Shown here: one piece after another, positions 59,664 through 64,000 of the stretch
Numbering within the stretch: position 1 is the first letter of the stretch
Layout: each line of letters begins with the position of its first letter
Assembly (NCBI RefSeq): GCF_009753675.1
Contig: NZ_WQLV01000015.1
Location: forward strand, 1 to 64,000
Origin: Parasedimentitalea huanghaiensis
GTDB taxonomy: Bacteria; Pseudomonadota; Alphaproteobacteria; Rhodobacterales; Rhodobacteraceae
DNA length: 64,000 bases
Direction of reading: 5' to 3'
Made by a program: the position numbers and the translations under genes
The notes under the pieces: model-generated
Seen by the model: the letters and a program-made list of their open reading frames with translations, nothing else
The model's database searches: none
What the model was told of the DNA's origin: nothing

Positions 59664-61448
59664 CTAATCCGGCATGGCCACCAGATGGCCTTCGCCTATA
59701 TCCACCAATTTCGCCAACTTGGGAGTATCCTCAAGCCGTCGCATCGGGCTGGGAATGTCACCCGCCAGCCGAAGCCCCGCAGGGCGCTCATAGGTTGGGT
59801 CTGGAACTGGAACCGCCTCAATCAAGCGTCGAGTATAGGCATGCTGAGGATTGCCAAACACCTGAGCACGACAGCCCATTTCGACGATCTGCCCAAGATA
59901 CATCACCGCAACGCGGTCCGAAATATTTTCAACCACAGCCATATCATGCGAAATGAATAGATAGGCCACGCCCATCTCTTCGGTAAGTTCCCGCATTAGT
60001 TCAAGCACCTTCGCTTGAACTGACACATCTAATGCGGACACGCTTTCATCCGCGATGATCAGTTTTGGTTGCAGCGCCAATGCGCGTGCAATGCAGATAC
60101 GTTGTCTTTGCCCGCCTGAAAATTCATGTGGATAGCGCTCCATTTGCGCAGCAGACAAACCAACACGATCAAAGAGCATTGCGACACGTTCGGATCGCTC
60201 AGCGGCGGTGCCAATCTTATGTATCACCAGTGGTTCGGCAACCAAATCTCCCACCCGCATCCGCGGATCAAGCGAGGCCATCGGATCCTGGAAAATCATC
60301 TGAACGTCGCGCCGGATGGCTTTGGCTTCGGCCCGCGTGAGACTATGGATTTCCGATCCAGCGATGCGGATCTGGCCTGTATAGGGCAACAACCCCGCCA
60401 AGGCCTTGGCGATAGTCGATTTGCCACAGCCGCTTTCGCCGACCAGTGCAAATGTTTCACCCGCATGGATATCAAAGTTAACGTTTTCAACAGCATGTAC
60501 CCGGTGTGTGACCCGGCCAAAAATGCCGCCCCGAACGTCAAACCGTACTTTCAAATTGCGAATTTCCGCAATAGACGCACCGGCTTTCCCGCCCTCTTGG
60601 GCACCTGAACCATCGCCCATACGTGGCACGGAGGCCAACAGTGCTTTTGTATAGTCCTCTTTCGGCGCATGAAATAGTTGCTTCACGTTGCCTTCTTCAA
60701 CCATTTGACCAGATTGCATCACAATCACCCGATCCGCCATTTCAGCGACTACCCCCATATCATGGGTGATCAGAATCATCGCAGTTCCGAGGTCACGCTG
60801 AAGATCGCGCAACAGTTCTAGCACCTCGCGTTGCACCGTCACATCAAGCGCCGTCGTCGGTTCGTCCGCAATAAGAACATCCGGGCGCAACGCCAGAGCC
60901 ATTGCAATCATCACCCGCTGACGCATACCGCCGGAAAGTTCATGTGGAAATTGGCTCATGCGTTTTTCTGGCTGTGACATACGCACGGCTGTCAGCGCCT
61001 CAAGCGACCGTGTATGCGCCTCTCTGCGTCCAATCGGATCATGCGCCATGATCGCCTCAGAAAGCTGCGCACCAATCGTCATCACCGGGTTGAGCGAGGT
61101 CATCGGCTCTTGAAAAATCATTGCTATCCGATTGCCCCGAATGTCGCGCATTCTGGTTTCAGGCAAGGTAAGCAAATCAGTCTCATTCAGACAGATTTGC
61201 CCTTCGGTCACCCGCACGACAGGTGGTGGCAATAGCCCCATAATTGCAAGCGAGGTGATTGATTTTCCCGATCCGCTCTCTCCGGCAATGGCCAGCGTTT
61301 CTCCGGGATTAAGGGAGAAACTGATATTTCTGATCAAAGATTTCAGGCCGGCCTCAGTGTTTACCGAAACCGTTAAGTTCGAGACCTGCAACACAGGGGC
61401 TGCATCCGGGGCATACGCCCCGGATGGTTTTTCGGCTGTTCCAATCAT
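59664..61448 (-). CDS. Fused double-ATPase of a peptide/amide-type ABC transporter
   Basis: A 594-residue protein equivalent to DppD plus DppF in one chain (GsiA/YejF-like). First half: Walker A GESGSGKS near residue 55, MIFQEPMTSLNPV, LSGGMRQR, LIADEPTTALDV. Second half: GESGCGKST near 335, MIFQDPMASLDPR, FSGGQRQRI, IIADESVSALD, in which the usual DEP is DES. The ATG overlaps the amidase stop by 4 nt. The permease genes are not in the window and must lie beyond the right edge or elsewhere. Cytoplasmic motor of the amide import system. Confidence 0.9.
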   Translation of the reverse strand: MIGTAEKPSGAYAPDAAPVLQVSNLTVSVNTEAGLKSLIRNISFSLNPGETLAIAGESGSGKSITSLAIMGLLPPPVVRVTEGQICLNETDLLTLPETRMRDIRGNRIAMIFQEPMTSLNPVMTIGAQLSEAIMAHDPIGRREAHTRSLEALTAVRMSQPEKRMSQFPHELSGGMRQRVMIAMALALRPDVLIADEPTTALDVTVQREVLELLRDLQRDLGTAMILITHDMGVVAEMADRVIVMQSGQMVEEGNVKQLFHAPKEDYTKALLASVPRMGDGSGAQEGGKAGASIAEIRNLKVRFDVRGGIFGRVTHRVHAVENVNFDIHAGETFALVGESGCGKSTIAKALAGLLPYTGQIRIAGSEIHSLTRAEAKAIRRDVQMIFQDPMASLDPRMRVGDLVAEPLVIHKIGTAAERSERVAMLFDRVGLSAAQMERYPHEFSGGQRQRICIARALALQPKLIIADESVSALDVSVQAKVLELMRELTEEMGVAYLFISHDMAVVENISDRVAVMYLGQIVEMGCRAQVFGNPQHAYTRRLIEAVPVPDPTYERPAGLRLAGDIPSPMRRLEDTPKLAKLVDIGEGHLVAMPD

Positions 61449-62389
61449 TCAAATACACACCTTGGAAAATAAAAGGAAACCAAACAGTTAGGCATGTCTA
61501 CAATCTCGGAAATCCGCAGATCACCACAGGTAGAGATCAGCATATAGGCATCTTCTGCGGCTAGGCCGCGTGTGGCCGACAAAAAGTCAATCATCCCAGA
61601 GACAGCGTCGCGCGACGCTGTCATCAGGTCAGGCCCGATGCCAGTGGTCACCTCATACCCCTTGGAATCAAGGTGTCGTGTGACCGGTCCCGGCGTCGTG
61701 AAACGTGGCGATTTCAGATTGGCATTTTTTACCAGATCAATCGTCATCACCGTGTCCATTGGCGACTCAATCGCCGTGCCACAGACTTCTCCATCGCCCT
61801 GTGCCGCATGGGTATCCCCCACCGAAAACAGCGCGCCCGCCACTTCAACCGGCAGGTAAAGCGTGGTGCCAGCCGATAAATCGCGAATATCCATATTGCC
61901 ACCAACACGGCGCGGCGGCACGATGGAATGCAATCCGTCTTCGCCCAATGCATTGCCGATCGTCCCGGCAAAAGGCTTCAACGGCACGCGACCCTCTTTG
62001 CCAAACAGCGCCGGTTCCAGGGTGTCCGGATCATATTTCCAGATCGTCAGCGCCGGATCAGGGAACTGATCTGCCAGCAGGCCAAATCCGGGAATATTGG
62101 CAGTCCAGCCAAAGCCCGAAGGCTTAAAGCTTTCAATTGTGATTTTCAGCGCGTCACCGGGCATTGCTCCTTCGACATAGATCGGTCCGTTCACCGGATT
62201 GATTTTGTCAAAATCGAGCGTGCCCACATCGGCAACGGTGCTGTCAGCCGTCAGCTGCCCGGCGGATGAATCTACACAGTGGAATTCAATTGTGGTGCCG
62301 GGCGTGACCGTCTCGACCGGGACAATTGAATTGTCCCAGCCGAAATGGTGCTGATGGTTATGGATGGTATAAGAGCAATTATTGCACAT
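61445..62389 (-). CDS. Acetamidase/formamidase-family protein
   Basis: A 314-residue FmdA/AmdA-type amidase that hydrolyses short amides to acid and ammonia. Landmarks: HHFGWDNSIVPVETVTPGTT near the N-terminus, NPVNGPIYVEGAMPGDALKI, and GDTHAAQGDGEVCGTAIE. The N-terminus MCNNCSYTIHNHQHHF is cysteine- and histidine-rich and may bind a metal, which is not a feature I recall as general in the family. It overlaps the binding-protein gene by 11 nt and the ATPase by 4 nt, so the imported compound is probably an amide that is cleaved here. Confidence 0.85.
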   Translation of the reverse strand: MCNNCSYTIHNHQHHFGWDNSIVPVETVTPGTTIEFHCVDSSAGQLTADSTVADVGTLDFDKINPVNGPIYVEGAMPGDALKITIESFKPSGFGWTANIPGFGLLADQFPDPALTIWKYDPDTLEPALFGKEGRVPLKPFAGTIGNALGEDGLHSIVPPRRVGGNMDIRDLSAGTTLYLPVEVAGALFSVGDTHAAQGDGEVCGTAIESPMDTVMTIDLVKNANLKSPRFTTPGPVTRHLDSKGYEVTTGIGPDLMTASRDAVSGMIDFLSATRGLAAEDAYMLISTCGDLRISEIVDMPNCLVSFYFPRCVFE

Positions 62390-64000
62390 CGTTTACATAC
62401 ACATAGTCATAGTTAACGGGAATCGACACCGGATCGACATAGAGCGCATCCGCGCCACCCATGCGTTCCGATTTCATTGTGTATCGCTGCTCGTTAAAGA
62501 CCGGCACCCAAGGCGCATCTTCCATGACGGCCATATAAACATCGCTCCACATTTGCAGCCGCTCATCAGCTTTGGCCGGATCGGTCACCGAGTCTGCTTT
62601 GGTTGCCATCGCGTCGAGTTCTTCATTGCAATACCACGACCAGTTCCAGCCGCCCTGCACCGCACCCGAACAGCCCAGAATTGGCCCGTAAAAATTTGAT
62701 GCATCCGGGAAATCGGCAATCCATGCCATGCCGCCGGACCAGATCATTGGCGCCTGATCAGATTCACCACCTGCTGCAATCACACTGGCCTGGGCCAGAG
62801 ATTTGATCGAAACACTGACACCGATCCCGGACAAATCCTGCTGGATCGCCTGCGCAATGCGAGGGTTAGGGTCGGTATTCATCACATAGAGTTCGGTCTC
62901 AAACCCGTCGGCAAACCCGGCTTCGGCCAACAGTGACTTTGCCGCATCTGCGTCAAAAGCGTAGCCAGCATAGTTGTCAGTGTATCCCGGCATCGAAGGT
63001 GGCAGGGGTTGCGTAGCAGACACCGCGCGACCATTGATCACTTGAATAATTCGATCTTTGTTGATGGCCATGTTCACGGCTTGACGCACTTTGACATTAT
63101 CAAACGGCGCCATTTGCGTATTCAAGGTGATGTAACCGGTGTGCAATTGTCCGCCCTCAACAACCCGTGCGGCCTGAGCCGGGTCGTCCATAACCTCGCG
63201 GAATTTGGCCGGCGGAATGCCATCTCCAGGAATATCAACTTCACCGTTTTGCAAACGCAACAGTGCAACAATCGGCTCTTGCCCGACCTCAAAGGTTATG
63301 CTGTCCAGGTAAGGTAGACCTGAGCGCCAGTATTCAGCGTTTTTCTCAAACACCAACCGCTGACCAATGGTCCACTCCCCCAAACTAAACGCGCCGGTGC
63401 CCACTGGGTGCTTGCCAAAATCGTCGCCCGCTGCAGCGACGGCTTCTTCTGGCACCACCGATGCGAAGTTCAACGCCAAAACATGCAGAAATGTGGCATC
63501 AGGCCGCGACAACTCAATGGTAACGCTCAATGGCCCATCCGAGTGAACCCCTTCGAGGCTGCTGGCGGACCCATCCGCCACAGCGTCATAGCCTTTAATC
63601 GAGCCAAAGAACCCAGCGCCGGGGCTTTGGGTCGCCGGGTTGGTGACCCGGTTTAGTGAATAAACCACGTCTTCGGCGGTCATTTCACGGCCGTTGTGAA
63701 ATTTAACACCTGGTCGCAGGGTAAAGGTAAAGACCTGGCCATCGTCGGAAATTGTGTAACTTTCGGCAAGACCTGGCACCAAATCGGTGGTCCCGGGAGC
63801 ATAATCCATCAGGCCGTCAAAAATTGATTTGATCATCGACCAGTTCTGCCAGTCATAGCCGATTGCTGGGTCAAGCGTGGCAACATCATCTTTATATGTC
63901 ACAATAATGCCGCCGCCCGCCGTGGCATTTGGATCCAGTGTGCTGGCTTCTGCCGCCAGCGGCAGTGCAAGGCTCAATGCCAGTGCGCTTGTGGCCAATA
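62379..64000 (-). CDS. Family 5 solute-binding protein (partial; start beyond the right edge)
   Basis: At least 539 residues of a periplasmic binding protein, cut at the window end. The visible beginning reads into a signal-peptide-like hydrophobic stretch (ALALSLALPLAAEAS), so the start codon lies a few codons beyond 64000; the TTG at 63998 is not a convincing start. Typical segments: VATLDPAIGYDWQNWSM, GLAESYTISDDGQVFTFTLR and GVKFHNGREMTAEDVVYSLNR. It overlaps the amidase by 11 nt. Ligand likely an amide or peptide. Confidence 0.88.
   Translation of the reverse strand, partial: LATSALALSLALPLAAEASTLDPNATAGGGIIVTYKDDVATLDPAIGYDWQNWSMIKSIFDGLMDYAPGTTDLVPGLAESYTISDDGQVFTFTLRPGVKFHNGREMTAEDVVYSLNRVTNPATQSPGAGFFGSIKGYDAVADGSASSLEGVHSDGPLSVTIELSRPDATFLHVLALNFASVVPEEAVAAAGDDFGKHPVGTGAFSLGEWTIGQRLVFEKNAEYWRSGLPYLDSITFEVGQEPIVALLRLQNGEVDIPGDGIPPAKFREVMDDPAQAARVVEGGQLHTGYITLNTQMAPFDNVKVRQAVNMAINKDRIIQVINGRAVSATQPLPPSMPGYTDNYAGYAFDADAAKSLLAEAGFADGFETELYVMNTDPNPRIAQAIQQDLSGIGVSVSIKSLAQASVIAAGGESDQAPMIWSGGMAWIADFPDASNFYGPILGCSGAVQGGWNWSWYCNEELDAMATKADSVTDPAKADERLQMWSDVYMAVMEDAPWVPVFNEQRYTMKSERMGGADALYVDPVSIPVNYDYVYVNDVQ

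Noticed and set aside
1-64000. tRNA, rRNA, CRISPR arrays, prophage attachment sites
   Set aside because: No cloverleaf, repeat-spacer array or integrase gene was recognised on either strand; this was by eye, so a tRNA scan would be needed to be certain.

Overview
The window looks like chromosome or large-replicon sequence from a denitrifying marine alphaproteobacterium of the Rhodobacteraceae (Roseobacter group). The evidence is an alphaproteobacterial 5-aminolevulinate synthase, a cytochrome cd1 nir cluster with a fused NirDL, the many DppABCDF-type, TRAP and hydantoinase cassettes typical of that group, and tightly overlapping ATGA/TGATG operons. The species cannot be fixed from sequence reading alone.

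Left edge (1-4.6 kb): a decayed IS3-family insertion sequence, then a divergent pair made of an IclR regulator and a CaiB/BaiF CoA-transferase plus citryl-CoA-lyase-like operon. Denitrification block (3.9-19.3 kb): a Dnr/NnrR-type Crp/Fnr regulator and hemA flank a 13-gene minus-strand nir run. In transcription order this is nirS, nirT-like multihaem fusion, cupredoxin, nirE, nirC, nirF, nirDL, nirG, nirH, nirJ, nirN, CbiX-like chelatase, nnrS. It reads as an almost complete haem d1 supply line: ALA from HemA, precorrin-2 from NirE, iron insertion probably by the chelatase, decarboxylation by NirDLGH, NirJ and NirF steps, and final dehydrogenation by NirN. Good FNR/Dnr boxes lie upstream of hemA/dnr and of nirS.

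Catabolic and transport island (19.6-53.4 kb): (i) a GntR regulator, a polar-amino-acid ABC transporter, a class V aminotransferase and a dihydropyrimidinase; (ii) a LysR regulator and a complete peptide/opine-type ABC transporter (Dpp1); (iii) a YczE-like membrane protein and a second hydantoinase, divergent from (iv) a GntR regulator and a ten-gene operon after a glyoxalase-fold gene (Dpp2 transporter, an exported binding protein, a second binding protein lacking a signal peptide, amidohydrolase, Asp/Glu/hydantoin racemase, DapA-like aldolase, SDR); (v) a LysR regulator divergent from a TAXI-TRAP transporter, a DadA-like amino acid oxidase and another racemase. The recurring theme is uptake and ring-opening of cyclic amides (hydantoins, pyrimidine-like rings) and processing of D/L amino acids. 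The exact substrates are not readable.

Right part (53.6-64 kb): htpG; a two-subunit molybdenum hydroxylase of the isoquinoline oxidoreductase type with an overlapping AraC regulator; and the distal end of an amide-import operon (binding protein cut by the window edge, acetamidase/formamidase, fused double-ATPase).

Non-coding features include four hairpins placed directly after binding-protein genes, a terminator directly after nirS, a compact three-way-junction inverted repeat upstream of nirS, and several probable operators. No tRNA, rRNA or CRISPR array was seen.
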